This document shows positions 1 to 8,522 of a stretch of 64,000 nt of DNA, piece by piece (positions within the stretch are counted from its first letter, which is position 1; each line of letters begins with the position of its first letter). The position numbers and the translations under genes are program-made. The notes beneath the pieces were generated by a model. The model made no database searches. It worked only from the letters and a program-made list of their open reading frames with translations, and was not told the origin of the DNA. The stretch is from Promethearchaeota archaeon. GTDB lineage: Archaea; Asgardarchaeota; Lokiarchaeia; Helarchaeales; RDOG01. The DNA lies in assembly GCA_011365055.1 (NCBI GenBank), contig RDOG01000008.1, positions 1 to 64,000 of the forward strand, given 5' to 3'.

Positions 1-583
1 AGATGCCCAAAACGCCCAAGAACACGATTACATTGCCAACAATATGTAAAATTCCTGAAAAATCTTGAGCATATATTTGAAGCGGCCCCATTATTGATTC
101 AATTATCAGAAAAATTGCAAATGATAGACTTACACCATCTCGTTTTTTACTAAAAGCATAGAAGAAAAGAATAATTGTTGGGATCACGAAAGCAATTAAA
201 ATATACATGCTTATTTGTTCGAAAATTTGAATGAAAAATATACTAATAACAATAAGTATTATCGCTCCTAAGACAGGAATGAAATAGAGTTTCTTAAAAT
301 CAAGAATATATAATGATACTGTAAATAAATAGGAAATCATTAAGATTAATATGGTTCGCATCAAGGTTCTACCTGATAAAATCCAAAAATAGAACGTCTC
401 TAAATTATAAAATAGAATTAAAAATTGTATTATAGCCATTATGACGTTGATGATGAAAAATCCAATGAGAAATAGAATAATAAACTCCTTTTCTTTCTTA
501 TAATCAGTCGATAATTTGATCAAGTTAATGATTGAAAGAATTGCTACCAAAATCTGTGCATAAATATATATTCCGAGACTCAT
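1..583 (-). CDS. Polytopic membrane protein, C-terminus cut by window edge
   Basis: An open frame runs leftward from an ATG at 583 to the window edge without any in-frame stop, giving about 194 codons, so this is the N-terminal part of a longer gene. The translation is almost entirely hydrophobic, with about six likely membrane helices of isoleucine, leucine and phenylalanine separated by short charged loops (for example DYKKEKE near residue 25 and SKKRDG near residue 150). No signal peptide distinct from the first helix is visible. No catalytic motif is visible and I do not recognise the family. It resembles in style the other polytopic membrane proteins of this window (6204-7028, 40034-41107), but I cannot show homology. 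It lies 43 bp downstream of the flavin reductase gene on the same strand and could be co-transcribed with it. Confidence 0.7.
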   Translation of the reverse strand, partial: MSLGIYIYAQILVAILSIINLIKLSTDYKKEKEFIILFLIGFFIINVIMAIIQFLILFYNLETFYFWILSGRTLMRTILILMISYLFTVSLYILDFKKLYFIPVLGAIILIVISIFFIQIFEQISMYILIAFVIPTIILFFYAFSKKRDGVSLSFAIFLIIESIMGPLQIYAQDFSGILHIVGNVIVFLGVLGI

Positions 584-626
584 TTTAACTTCACTTTACC
601 ATTATTATTAATTTTTTTTCAAGAGT

Positions 627-1502
627 TTAATTCTTTTCGTCGGATCTTTTATCTCGTATCCTATCCATCACTTCTGCAGTAATAGTGTCAACACCCATTT
701 CTTTAGCTTTTTCAACACATCCTTTAAGAACTTTACCTAAAAATATCCTTGGAACTCTTATTATTTTTTCACAGGCTTCTTCAGTCCATTTAATATCAGG
801 ATCAGTTCGTTGGGCAGCATACATTATTGCTTGTAAATTTGCATTCTTTCCACCCGAAATAGGTTCCTTATAGGGTTTTTTAGTCTGAGAAAACCAGAAA
901 TAATAATTATTTCTAAAACCATAATCAACTGGTAATGATGGAAATTTTTCATTAGATTGCAAAATTGCTTCTTTCCACTTAGGTTTCAGTAGAATTTTAT
1001 CAATTCTAAGAAAAAAGTGCTTTTCTGCATTTTCTTCACTTTCATCTACTGCACTAAAGTCTATACAATCATCCCAAGTGCATTCATATACCTGTTCTGC
1101 TTCTTTTATTATATCAGGGAAATTTTTATCAGGATTTTCCTTGTTCCTTGATGAAGGAATCAACGTAAAAATTGAATTTTTCATTTTTTCTTCCGTATTA
1201 TCTCCCGGATAACCCAATTTTACTGTATTTTTTAGAAATTTTTTGTTATCTGAAATGAAATTTATAGCACATACTTTAGTCCTTATAATATTTTGGGCAG
1301 TATTGCTAGTATTTCTTGAGATCAAAATCATTGCATGTTGTCCATTCCCTGCAATTTTAAAAGGAAAACACAAAGAATAGGGACCAATATTTATTTGACC
1401 AGTTTCAGAAATCGTTGTTACTAGAACCACTGGCATTGGATAAAATGATGATGTTTGATAGAAATTATCTAATATATTAATTTCTTCAAAATGTTGAAGC
1501 AT
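627..1502 (-). CDS. Flavin reductase-like protein with C-terminal PCP_red-like domain
   Basis: 291 residues. Residues about 15-200 look like the FMN-binding split barrel of the flavin reductase family: an early VVLVTT strand, a GPYSLCFPF segment and an ISRNTSNTAQNI stretch in the places where that family binds FMN. Such proteins reduce flavins or use bound FMN for electron transfer in the cytoplasm. Residues about 237-282 form a second small helical module with W239, EEAC, the VPRIFLGK segment, VEKAKEMG and an ITAE motif. This matches the PCP_red domain found at the C-terminus of light-independent protochlorophyllide reductase subunit B and in small Fe-S-associated proteins. The fusion is unusual. 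The ATG at 1502 is the only sensible start. The substrate is unknown. The flavin reductase assignment is fairly secure; the PCP_red match is by pattern only. Confidence 0.8.
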   Translation of the reverse strand: MLQHFEEINILDNFYQTSSFYPMPVVLVTTISETGQINIGPYSLCFPFKIAGNGQHAMILISRNTSNTAQNIIRTKVCAINFISDNKKFLKNTVKLGYPGDNTEEKMKNSIFTLIPSSRNKENPDKNFPDIIKEAEQVYECTWDDCIDFSAVDESEENAEKHFFLRIDKILLKPKWKEAILQSNEKFPSLPVDYGFRNNYYFWFSQTKKPYKEPISGGKNANLQAIMYAAQRTDPDIKWTEEACEKIIRVPRIFLGKVLKGCVEKAKEMGVDTITAEVMDRIRDKRSDEKN

Positions 1503-1623
1503 TATCTCTCATCCATAAATAGTATTCATTCAATAGTCAGATCAAATCGAATCTGAAGTTAATTTAATATTAAGAATTCACCATATTATATGAAACTTAC
1601 GAAAAAAAAAGTAAAAAAAAATA

Positions 1624-2418
1624 TTATGAGAAGTAACATCCACCACCACAGTTAAGAGACTGGCCTGTCATGTAATTCGAATCTTCAGAGGCAAGAAAGA
1701 AGAGCACGTTTGATACATCCTCTGCCGTGCCAATACGTTCAAGACAAATCTTTCCAGACCACATTTCTGATGCTATTTTCACCAAATTTGGATCATTTAA
1801 ATAAATTCCTGTAACATGAAAACCAGGACATACACCATTGACCGTAATTTTATGAGGTCCAAGTTCTTGAGCAAGAATCTGGGTCATTGCATTAATACCT
1901 GCCTTGCTAATTGAATAAACTCCTAATGGAGAAGAGGGTAATTTACCCGCAAGTGAAGACACGTTAATAATTTTTCCTCGTAATTCACCGATTATTTCTT
2001 GTTTTTTCATTTTCTTAATAAATTCTCTCGACATTAACCACGTGCCTCGTAAATTCACATTCATTAAATCGTCCCAAACTTTTTCAGAGATATGGTATAA
2101 TACACCCATTGAAGTATTTCCAACCCCTGCATTATTTATAAGTATATCTAGACGAGGAAAGTTTTCATAAACAAGTTTAACTGCAGATTTAATATCTGAA
2201 ATATTGCTTATGTCGCATTCAAATGCCAGATTTTTCCCGCCAACTTCTTTTTCGATTAATTTTACCGTTTCTTCAGCAGTTGTTCCATTTTTATCAATCG
2301 ATATTACCGAGGCACCTTCTCTTGCAAATCGGAGACTTGTTGCTCTCCCAAATCCTGATCCAGCACCCGTGATCAGTGCAACTTTATTGAGAAGTCTTCT
2401 AGTTTTTATTGACTCCAT
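1624..2418 (-). CDS. Short-chain dehydrogenase/reductase (SDR), tandem copy 1
   Basis: 264 residues, the usual length for a classical SDR (FabG/glucose-dehydrogenase type). The NAD(P)-binding TGAGSGFG motif is at residues 17-24 and NNAG at 95-98. The catalytic tetrad can be assigned to N122, S155, Y168 and K172 (YSISK). An acidic residue after the second strand (IDKNG, near 41) suggests NAD preference. The ATG at 2418 has a GGTGAT ribosome binding site seven bases upstream (complement of 2425-2430), which fixes the start. It is the last gene of a leftward set: TPP enzyme, SDR copy 2, this gene. It is closely related to copy 2, with very high identity over the first 30 and last 30 residues. 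The substrate cannot be read from sequence; acetoin/diol, sugar or hydroxyacyl substrates are all possible. Confidence 0.92.
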   Translation of the reverse strand: MESIKTRRLLNKVALITGAGSGFGRATSLRFAREGASVISIDKNGTTAEETVKLIEKEVGGKNLAFECDISNISDIKSAVKLVYENFPRLDILINNAGVGNTSMGVLYHISEKVWDDLMNVNLRGTWLMSREFIKKMKKQEIIGELRGKIINVSSLAGKLPSSPLGVYSISKAGINAMTQILAQELGPHKITVNGVCPGFHVTGIYLNDPNLVKIASEMWSGKICLERIGTAEDVSNVLFFLASEDSNYMTGQSLNCGGGCYFS

Positions 2419-2486
2419 TAATAAATCACCATTAATTTTTTATTTTTAAATATAGAAAAAAATGATTTTTCAAATAAATAGCAAAA

Positions 2487-3278
2487 TTAAGAAAAATAAC
2501 ATCCACCACCACAGTTGAGAGATTGTCCTGTCATATAATTTGAATCTTCAGAAGCAAGGAAAAAGAGCACGTTGGATACATCTTCGGCTGTTCCAATTCG
2601 TTCTAAACAAATTCTTCCAGACCAGATTTCGGATGCTTTTTTTGTGATATTCGGATCGTTAAAATAAGCTCCCGTGACATGGAAACCTGGACATACTGCA
2701 TTAACTGTAATTTTATGAGGTCCAAGTTCTTGAGCAAAAATTTGAGTCATTGCAATAATCCCAGCTTTTGTAATAGAATATACGCCCAATGGAGAAGAGG
2801 GGATTTTACCTACAAGTGATGATACATTAATTATCTTTCCTCGTAACTCGCCTTCCAATTCCTGTTTTTTCATTTTTTTTATAAATTCCCGAGACATTAA
2901 CCACGTGCCTCGTAAATTAATATTCATTAAACCATCCCATGCTTTTTCAGAGATACTAGATAAGGGTCCAATAGGACCTCCAATTCCTGCATTATTAACG
3001 AGCATATCTAATCGAGGAAATTCTTTATATACCAATTTAACTGCTGATTTAATTTCGGATATGTTACTGATATCACATTTTATTGCTAAAGTTTTTCCAC
3101 CTACCTCTTTTTTAATTAACTTGATTGTTTCTTCGTTAGAAATAGCATTTATATCAACAGCTATCACTGAAGCGCCTTCCCTTGCAAATCGTAGACTAGT
3201 AGCTCTCCCAAATCCTGATCCAGCACCCGTGATCAGTGCAATTTTATTAAGAAGTCTTTTACCTTTCATTGAATCCAT
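2487..3278 (-). CDS. Short-chain dehydrogenase/reductase (SDR), tandem copy 2
   Basis: 263 residues, a paralogue of the gene immediately downstream. It has the same TGAGSGFG cofactor motif, NNAG, the Ser-Tyr-Lys triad (YSITK) and an identical C-terminal tail of about 30 residues ending GGGCYFS. An aspartate at the end of the second strand (VDINA) is the usual sign of NAD use. The gene starts 32 bp after the TPP enzyme, so the two are probably co-transcribed, with the second SDR following after 68 bp. A 40-bp stretch encoding the cofactor loop is identical between the two copies (3202-3241 and 2342-2381), which suggests recent duplication or gene conversion. The middle of the protein (residues about 95-115), which shapes the substrate pocket, differs more, so the two may reduce different substrates. 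The exact reaction is unknown. Confidence 0.92.
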   Translation of the reverse strand: MDSMKGKRLLNKIALITGAGSGFGRATSLRFAREGASVIAVDINAISNEETIKLIKKEVGGKTLAIKCDISNISEIKSAVKLVYKEFPRLDMLVNNAGIGGPIGPLSSISEKAWDGLMNINLRGTWLMSREFIKKMKKQELEGELRGKIINVSSLVGKIPSSPLGVYSITKAGIIAMTQIFAQELGPHKITVNAVCPGFHVTGAYFNDPNITKKASEIWSGRICLERIGTAEDVSNVLFFLASEDSNYMTGQSLNCGGGCYFS

Positions 3279-3310
3279 TAATTAATCGCCTTTTTTTCTA
3301 TATTTTAAAT

Positions 3311-5011
3311 TTAAAAATTCATTGATTCATATCCTACTTTGTCAATATCATGCGCTGAATCATCAGTTACTACATCAATCAAGGCAGGAAGATTAGAATC
3401 TTTGGCTCGCTGAAGCGCATTTTTAATTTCCTTAGGATCCGTTACTCGTTCTCCAAAACAGCCGAATCCTCGGGCGATGTCTGCAAAGTTGGTATCGGAG
3501 AAGTCAACATCAATATATCTTTTCTTATAACCATAATGTTGGCCAGACTTTATCATCCCCCATGCATTATTATTTGAAATAATGCAAATAAATGGCAAAC
3601 CATATCGTTTAGCAGTTTCAAGATCTTGGATGTTTATAATTATTGAACCATCACCACTGATGGTGTAAACTGGTTTCTTACGATCAGCCAATTTAGCACC
3701 GATAGCATATGGAATGCTCGTCCCGAGATGTCCCATTCCTATTGCTTGTAACGTCGTTCGAGGACGGTACATGTGTATTTGATCTAAAGCAAAAAATGCA
3801 ATATCACCGCCATCTAGTATAACTATTGCATCATCCTCCATAAATTCGTCTACTTCTTTAATCAATCGTTGTGGCTTTATTGGAATTTTTTCTGAGAGTC
3901 TTTTTTTCATACCGTTCATATATTTATCCCTGGCCTCTTTAAGTGTCTTAAGCCATTCACTTTCTTGTTTTACTTCGGAGGTTTGTTTCCTTATAATGTC
4001 AAGCATTTGTTTCAAAACTAATTCAGCATCACCAACGATTCCCAAATTAATAGGGCGATTCTTCCCAATCTCGCTGGGATCAATATCCACTTGAATCACA
4101 GGTAACTCTGGACGCCAAAAAGGTTCTTTTCCAAATAAAAGGGACATGCCAAAACGTGTTCCAAACGCTAGAACAAGATCTGATTCCATGATAGCTTTTT
4201 GAGTGTTATAATAAAATAATCCGGGACCTCCAATATAACTTGATACGCCTTTACGAATTCTTGAAGTACCCATTACCGTGCCCATCATTGGAATTTTTAA
4301 ATATTCCGCCAAATCATTTAGATCTTTTTTAGCTTTTAACGGAACTCCTCCACCGACTATCATCAAAGGTTTTTCTGCTTTTAATAAGGTAGTTACGGCT
4401 TGTTGAACTAACTCAGGATTTGCAGCAGGATTAGAAGCAGGGCGATAATGAGAAGGCTCAGGGCAAGAAATTTCTTTATCTACGCTTTTTGCCAATACTT
4501 GATAGGGAATATCAATATGAACGGGTCTTGGACGCCCGGAATAAGCTTCTCGAAAAGCTCTTTGCACATATTCAATAACCCTATCAGTTCTTGGAATTTG
4601 TTTTTGAGATTTGACAACAGGTTTATAGATAGCGATTTGATCTAGATCTCCTTGTAAGAATCCGATATCCAATTGATTATCTGTTACTTGTGGCGTAATG
4701 ACTAGAACAGGAATGCTATCAGACCATGCCGTAGCAATACCAGACAACATATGCGTTGCTCCTGGCCCAACGGTCCCCATACAAACACCAACTTTTCCCG
4801 TAACACGAGCCCAAGCGTCAGCTGCATGTGCAGCGGCTTGTTCATGCCTGAACATTATTGAATCGATACCCTGTTCCCGTCCCCACCGATAAATTGCATC
4901 ATAGACAGTTAATAACTGACCACCGGGCACGCCAAAAATATATTGAACATTCTCATTAACGAGTGCTTGAACTAACAAATCTCCTCCAGTTAAAATTTTT
5001 TCTTTGGTCAT
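3311..5011 (-). CDS. Thiamine-diphosphate enzyme, acetolactate synthase large-subunit-like
   Basis: 566 residues, full length for this family. The N-terminal PYR domain carries the catalytic glutamate in the segment FRHEQAAAHAADA (near residue 57). A central nucleotide-binding-like domain follows, and the C-terminal PP domain has the TPP/Mg motif starting GDGS and ending NNNAWG (near residues 460-488). The architecture fits acetolactate synthase, 2-hydroxyacyl-CoA lyase or oxalyl-CoA decarboxylase types. No regulatory small subunit (ilvN) lies nearby, so a catabolic or lyase role is as likely as branched-chain amino acid synthesis. The ATG at 5011 is preceded by GGTGTT. It heads the leftward operon with two SDRs and is divergent from the zinc dehydrogenase at 5191. 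The TPP assignment is firm; the reaction is not. Confidence 0.85.
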   Translation of the reverse strand: MTKEKILTGGDLLVQALVNENVQYIFGVPGGQLLTVYDAIYRWGREQGIDSIMFRHEQAAAHAADAWARVTGKVGVCMGTVGPGATHMLSGIATAWSDSIPVLVITPQVTDNQLDIGFLQGDLDQIAIYKPVVKSQKQIPRTDRVIEYVQRAFREAYSGRPRPVHIDIPYQVLAKSVDKEISCPEPSHYRPASNPAANPELVQQAVTTLLKAEKPLMIVGGGVPLKAKKDLNDLAEYLKIPMMGTVMGTSRIRKGVSSYIGGPGLFYYNTQKAIMESDLVLAFGTRFGMSLLFGKEPFWRPELPVIQVDIDPSEIGKNRPINLGIVGDAELVLKQMLDIIRKQTSEVKQESEWLKTLKEARDKYMNGMKKRLSEKIPIKPQRLIKEVDEFMEDDAIVILDGGDIAFFALDQIHMYRPRTTLQAIGMGHLGTSIPYAIGAKLADRKKPVYTISGDGSIIINIQDLETAKRYGLPFICIISNNNAWGMIKSGQHYGYKKRYIDVDFSDTNFADIARGFGCFGERVTDPKEIKNALQRAKDSNLPALIDVVTDDSAHDIDKVGYESMNF

Positions 5012-5190
5012 TTAAACACCAATAATTCATCTATTTAATAATTATCATATGTGTGATGTAATGATTATCCTCTCTTTTTAATCATTTTTCACCATCTAAT
5101 AAATTATGCTTTATCTTTTTAATATCTTTGTCTAAAATTTAAGTCTATCCACCCAAATATTTTTTATTTGAGTTAGATTTAACTTAATGT

Positions 5191-6183
5191 ATGAAAGCTT
5201 TGGTTTTAAAAGCAATAGAAGAACTTGAAGTATCCGATGATTTACCAAAACCAACCCCTTCAAAGAAAGAAGTTCTGATAAAAATTAAATATTGTGGTAT
5301 TTGTGGCAGTGATTTAGAAGCCTATAAATATGGAAAAGTTTTAACGCCGCTTATTTTAGGACATGAATTCTCAGGAGAGATCGTGGAAGTCGGTTCTAAA
5401 GTTGAGGGATGGAAGATTGGAGATCGAGTAACATCGTATCCAGCTGATTTTTGCGGAACTTGCCATTACTGTAGTAAAGGACAAGAAAATCGATGTAGAA
5501 AGATGGTCGAAGGACTCGGTATTTCTGTTAATGGAGCAATAGCAGAATACGTGAAAATATCTTCAAATTCGCTTTGTAAATTACCTGATTCTGTTAAATA
5601 TGAAGACGCTGCTCTTGTCGAACCGTTATCTGTAGGATACCATGGTGTGAAAAATTCTGGAATCAAGCCAGATGATAATGCTATTGTAATCGGTGCAGGA
5701 ACAATAGGATTGTCCACCATCCAATCATTGAAATTATTTAACATTGATAATATTTTTATTATTGAACCTTCTGAATTTAATGAAAATCTAGCAATTCAGA
5801 TGGGAGCTAAAAAGGCGTTAAGACCAGCTAAAATGAATAAGATAGGACCAGAGTTTGTATTTGATTGCGCAGGATTCCCAGAAACATATCAAAATGCCAT
5901 TCAAATAGTTCAATATGGTGGAACTATTATTTTATTAGGAGTTCATTTTAAATCAGTTCCAATATCATTTCTCCAGGTAATTGCTAAGGAAGTGACTTTA
6001 AGAGGGAGTTTTGGCTATTCGTTTGAAGAATTTCAAGAAGTCATTAAATTTCTTGATCAACGTAAAATCCAGACTGATTTAATTGTATCTAAAAAAGTTA
6101 AACTTGAAAACGTTATCAAGGATGGATTTCAAGAGCTTCTGCGTCCGGATAGAAAATCAGCTAAAATATTGGTCGAAATTTAG
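5191..6183 (+). CDS. Zinc-dependent medium-chain alcohol/polyol dehydrogenase
   Basis: 330 residues of the MDR superfamily (threonine, sorbitol or butanediol dehydrogenase type). Catalytic zinc ligands are visible: Cys in the CGICGSD segment near residue 37, and His-Glu in the GHEFSG motif near 60. The structural zinc site has the four-cysteine pattern C-x2-C-x2-C-x7-C (CGTCHYC...C, near residues 90-103). The Rossmann fold has GAGTIGL near residue 168, followed by an acidic residue (IIEPSE), which favours NAD. At 330 residues it is slightly shorter than the usual 345-350. The gene is divergent from the TPP enzyme, with 179 bp between the starts that must hold both promoters. A shared role with the TPP-SDR operon in diol, sugar or hydroxyketone metabolism is plausible but only inferred from position. 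Confidence 0.9.
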   Translation: MKALVLKAIEELEVSDDLPKPTPSKKEVLIKIKYCGICGSDLEAYKYGKVLTPLILGHEFSGEIVEVGSKVEGWKIGDRVTSYPADFCGTCHYCSKGQENRCRKMVEGLGISVNGAIAEYVKISSNSLCKLPDSVKYEDAALVEPLSVGYHGVKNSGIKPDDNAIVIGAGTIGLSTIQSLKLFNIDNIFIIEPSEFNENLAIQMGAKKALRPAKMNKIGPEFVFDCAGFPETYQNAIQIVQYGGTIILLGVHFKSVPISFLQVIAKEVTLRGSFGYSFEEFQEVIKFLDQRKIQTDLIVSKKVKLENVIKDGFQELLRPDRKSAKILVEI

Positions 6184-6203
6184 TAAGAAGAAGTGTATAA
6201 CTT

Positions 6204-7028
6204 CTATTTTGTTAAATAGATACTTGCAGATTGAAGTAGGAAATTAGCTATCAAGTAAGTTGAGATTATAATAAACGTTGCACCATAAATTGGAATTGTA
6301 AATTTATTAATTGCGAGAATTAAATCTGATAACATGAAAAAACTAGATCCTAAAGCTAACATATATCGAAATTTTTTTCGTCTTTTAGTATAATTTATTC
6401 CAATCATTGAAATAAAAACCATAAATGAAATTATAATGACGTAAGGGATAATTACAATTGTCATGAAATCATTTGGGTTAAAGATCAAGAAAATATAACT
6501 CAATATGGCAACAGCCATTATCGTTAAAAAAGAGATAAGATAATTATTTCCATCTTGTTCAGAAAAAATGGTTCTAAGGTTAAAAGATTTTAAATCAGAA
6601 AAGGTTTCAGATAAAATTAGCCTTGGTTGGACATGTATTATACCGGAAAATGCAATTATAAGAATGACGTGAGCCGTGAGAAAAACGAGCATACCTATTA
6701 TGAATGAGAATGGGAGAACTGCATCCGCAATCGTACAAGTTATCATCGCAATTGGCATTAAATTCAAGTAGCGTTTTGGCTTCAAATCTCCAATTTGTGA
6801 ACTATATTTATCTGTTTCATTAATTATAGAATAAAATTTATCTACATCAACTACCCATAATCTAATAATTAATGCACAAATAGATAATAAAATAGAAGAA
6901 AATAAAAAAAACAAAAAAAATTCTTGAAGAAATATAATAAAGAAAATTAGGCGAAGAATCTCTAAAATTGCTATACTTATAGCTATCCCATAAATGATAT
7001 TTTTTCTAATTATCCTAGGCAAGTTCAT
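6204..7028 (-). CDS. Polytopic membrane protein of unknown function, about seven helices
   Basis: 274 residues with about seven to eight hydrophobic helices covering nearly the whole chain, and one longer soluble loop near residues 60-90 (VDVDKFYSIINETDKYSSQ). The N-terminal helix starts within 20 residues and follows basic residues (RIIRKN), so the N-terminus is probably cytoplasmic. No catalytic or ligand-binding motif is visible and I do not recognise the family. It is convergent with the zinc dehydrogenase (21 bp between stops). Cofactor-free membrane proteins of this size are numerous in Asgard and related genomes and are mostly uncharacterised. Confidence 0.75.
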   Translation of the reverse strand: MNLPRIIRKNIIYGIAISIAILEILRLIFFIIFLQEFFLFFLFSSILLSICALIIRLWVVDVDKFYSIINETDKYSSQIGDLKPKRYLNLMPIAMITCTIADAVLPFSFIIGMLVFLTAHVILIIAFSGIIHVQPRLILSETFSDLKSFNLRTIFSEQDGNNYLISFLTIMAVAILSYIFLIFNPNDFMTIVIIPYVIIISFMVFISMIGINYTKRRKKFRYMLALGSSFFMLSDLILAINKFTIPIYGATFIIISTYLIANFLLQSASIYLTK

Positions 7029-7223
7029 TTACCTTTCTGTCGTCTAGAGAAAAATAAATTTTCTAAAGAATAAATATACCAAAATATAAACAAAATGATT
7101 CATTTGATATTTCATTTCTACAATTTGGACATTTTTTAATAGGAAAAATAACCTTCAATTATTTAAAATATTTTATTTTGACTTATTAAAAAAAAGGGAT
7201 TTTTACCCACCAATTTAAGGGTA

Positions 7224-7406
7224 CTAGTATCCAAGCATCTTTAGCCCTTCGCTTTGTAGCATTTTTCTTGCAGAAGTGAGTGTCTCGATTTCATACTCAA
7301 AACCCTCGATTTCAGCATAATTAAGCATCCGCTGTGATATGAGGGACATTGCCTCATCATATTTTTCTTTATTAACTCCGACAATATATATTAGTTTAAA
7401 ATGCAT
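7224..7406 (-). CDS. Small hypothetical protein, about 60 residues
   Basis: A short open frame of about 60 residues from an ATG at 7406 (a TTG lies one codon upstream). The peptide starts with a hydrophobic strand (FKLIYIVGV) followed by amphipathic helices (NKEKYDEAMSLISQ, SARKMLQSEGLKML), a pattern compatible with a small folded ferredoxin-like domain. It stands alone between two larger genes, with 197 bp between its stop and the start of the membrane protein at 7028. Composition is protein-like rather than low-complexity, but no family is recognised and no strong ribosome binding site is seen. It may be real; treat it as tentative. Confidence 0.45.
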   Translation of the reverse strand: MHFKLIYIVGVNKEKYDEAMSLISQRMLNYAEIEGFEYEIETLTSARKMLQSEGLKMLGY

Positions 7407-7558
7407 CAACTTTTAACAAAAATTCTGCCTTATTTTCTTACTTAACTCATTCATCTCATATATGGATTAATTATAAATTTCTGATACTATTTTTTAATTA
7501 ACTTAGGTCTCCTAATATAGTGCAGAGTGCATACAAAATTCTATAAAAAAAATTATTA

Positions 7559-8434
7559 TTGAAAAATGACTCTTTTAATATTATGAATATTGAAAAAAAA
7601 TGGTTTTTGGAAAAGATTTCTTTTTTTTTAACAAATGATGAAAGTAATAAGATGACTAAAGTTGATAATTCTTTAATGTTTGATCCTGAAGTCTTGGTAG
7701 GATTTGTTTCTGGAAATGATGAAATATTTGATGAATATAAAAAAATAATTGGTAAATTTCATTTAACTCCAAGGGAAGTTTTTAACTGGTATTGTGAAAA
7801 AAATGATATTACTCCTTCTTATGATGATCTTACAGTTGTAGTATACATTCTACCAATCAATCAGAATACTAAAAAGGAGAATTTTGAATTTTCTCAAGAG
7901 ATGCCTTCCGAGAGATGGGCTAATACTAGGTTGTTTGGAGAAAAGTCGAATGAATTGTTGCAAAGGTTTCTTGTTAGTGAGTTGGAGAGTGCAGGAATAC
8001 CGGCCGTAGCTCCTATAACTGAAAATAGTTTATTTCAAATGCTTCCAAAATACGGTGATGGAGTTTGGGCTTCAACTTGGAGCCATAGACACATGGCATT
8101 CGCAGCAGGTCTGGGATCTTTTGGTTTATCTGATGGTTTTATTAATGAAAAAGGAATTGCCATGAGATGTGGAAGCATCGTTGTCAATTATAAATTACCT
8201 TCAGACGCCCATAAACGTCCAAAGGATCCTTATTATTACTGTACTAAATGTGGAAAATGTGTAGAACGATGTCCAGCTAGAGCTATCTCACTAGAAAAAG
8301 GTCATAATAAGGAAAAGTGTGCGCAACATGTTTTTAGCTCAGTACCTTTCGTTAAAAAATATTTCAAAATAAATATTTATAGCTGTGGACTTTGTCAGGT
8401 GGGTGTTCCTTGTGAAAATGGAATCCCTAAATAA
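7559..8434 (+). CDS. QueG-like 4Fe-4S (double-cluster) protein
   Basis: 291 residues from a TTG start at 7559 (an in-frame ATG at 7583 is an alternative start). The middle region contains WSHRHMAFAAGLGSFGLSDG and a following ITEKG-like INEKGIAMR segment. These resemble the region of epoxyqueuosine reductase and related iron-sulfur reductases that precedes the Fe-S clusters. The C-terminal part has a first cluster C-x2-C-x2-C-x3-C (CTKCGKCVERC) with P-A-R-A-I-S following, a lone Cys (EKC), and a second CGLC-x5-C site near the end. It is probably a cytoplasmic Fe-S oxidoreductase. The N-terminal half is not closely typical of QueG, and cobalamin-binding residues are not evident, so queuosine function should not be assumed. 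Confidence 0.75.
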   Translation: MKNDSFNIMNIEKKWFLEKISFFLTNDESNKMTKVDNSLMFDPEVLVGFVSGNDEIFDEYKKIIGKFHLTPREVFNWYCEKNDITPSYDDLTVVVYILPINQNTKKENFEFSQEMPSERWANTRLFGEKSNELLQRFLVSELESAGIPAVAPITENSLFQMLPKYGDGVWASTWSHRHMAFAAGLGSFGLSDGFINEKGIAMRCGSIVVNYKLPSDAHKRPKDPYYYCTKCGKCVERCPARAISLEKGHNKEKCAQHVFSSVPFVKKYFKINIYSCGLCQVGVPCENGIPK

Positions 8435-8522
8435 ATATAACTTAATTTAAAAAGCAATATTGAATTTGAAAAATCCATTATAAAATAAAGAAAAAAATTT
8501 TGATTTTTCACTCATTGTGTTA

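Noticed and set aside
421..480. gatgatga sequence resembling a C box of a C/D sRNA
   Set aside because: Lies inside the membrane-protein reading frame at the left edge; no matching D box or terminal stem.
2905..3285. 126-residue frame opposite SDR copy 2
   Set aside because: The same shadow appears opposite SDR copy 1 because the two genes are similar; it mirrors the SDR reading frame.
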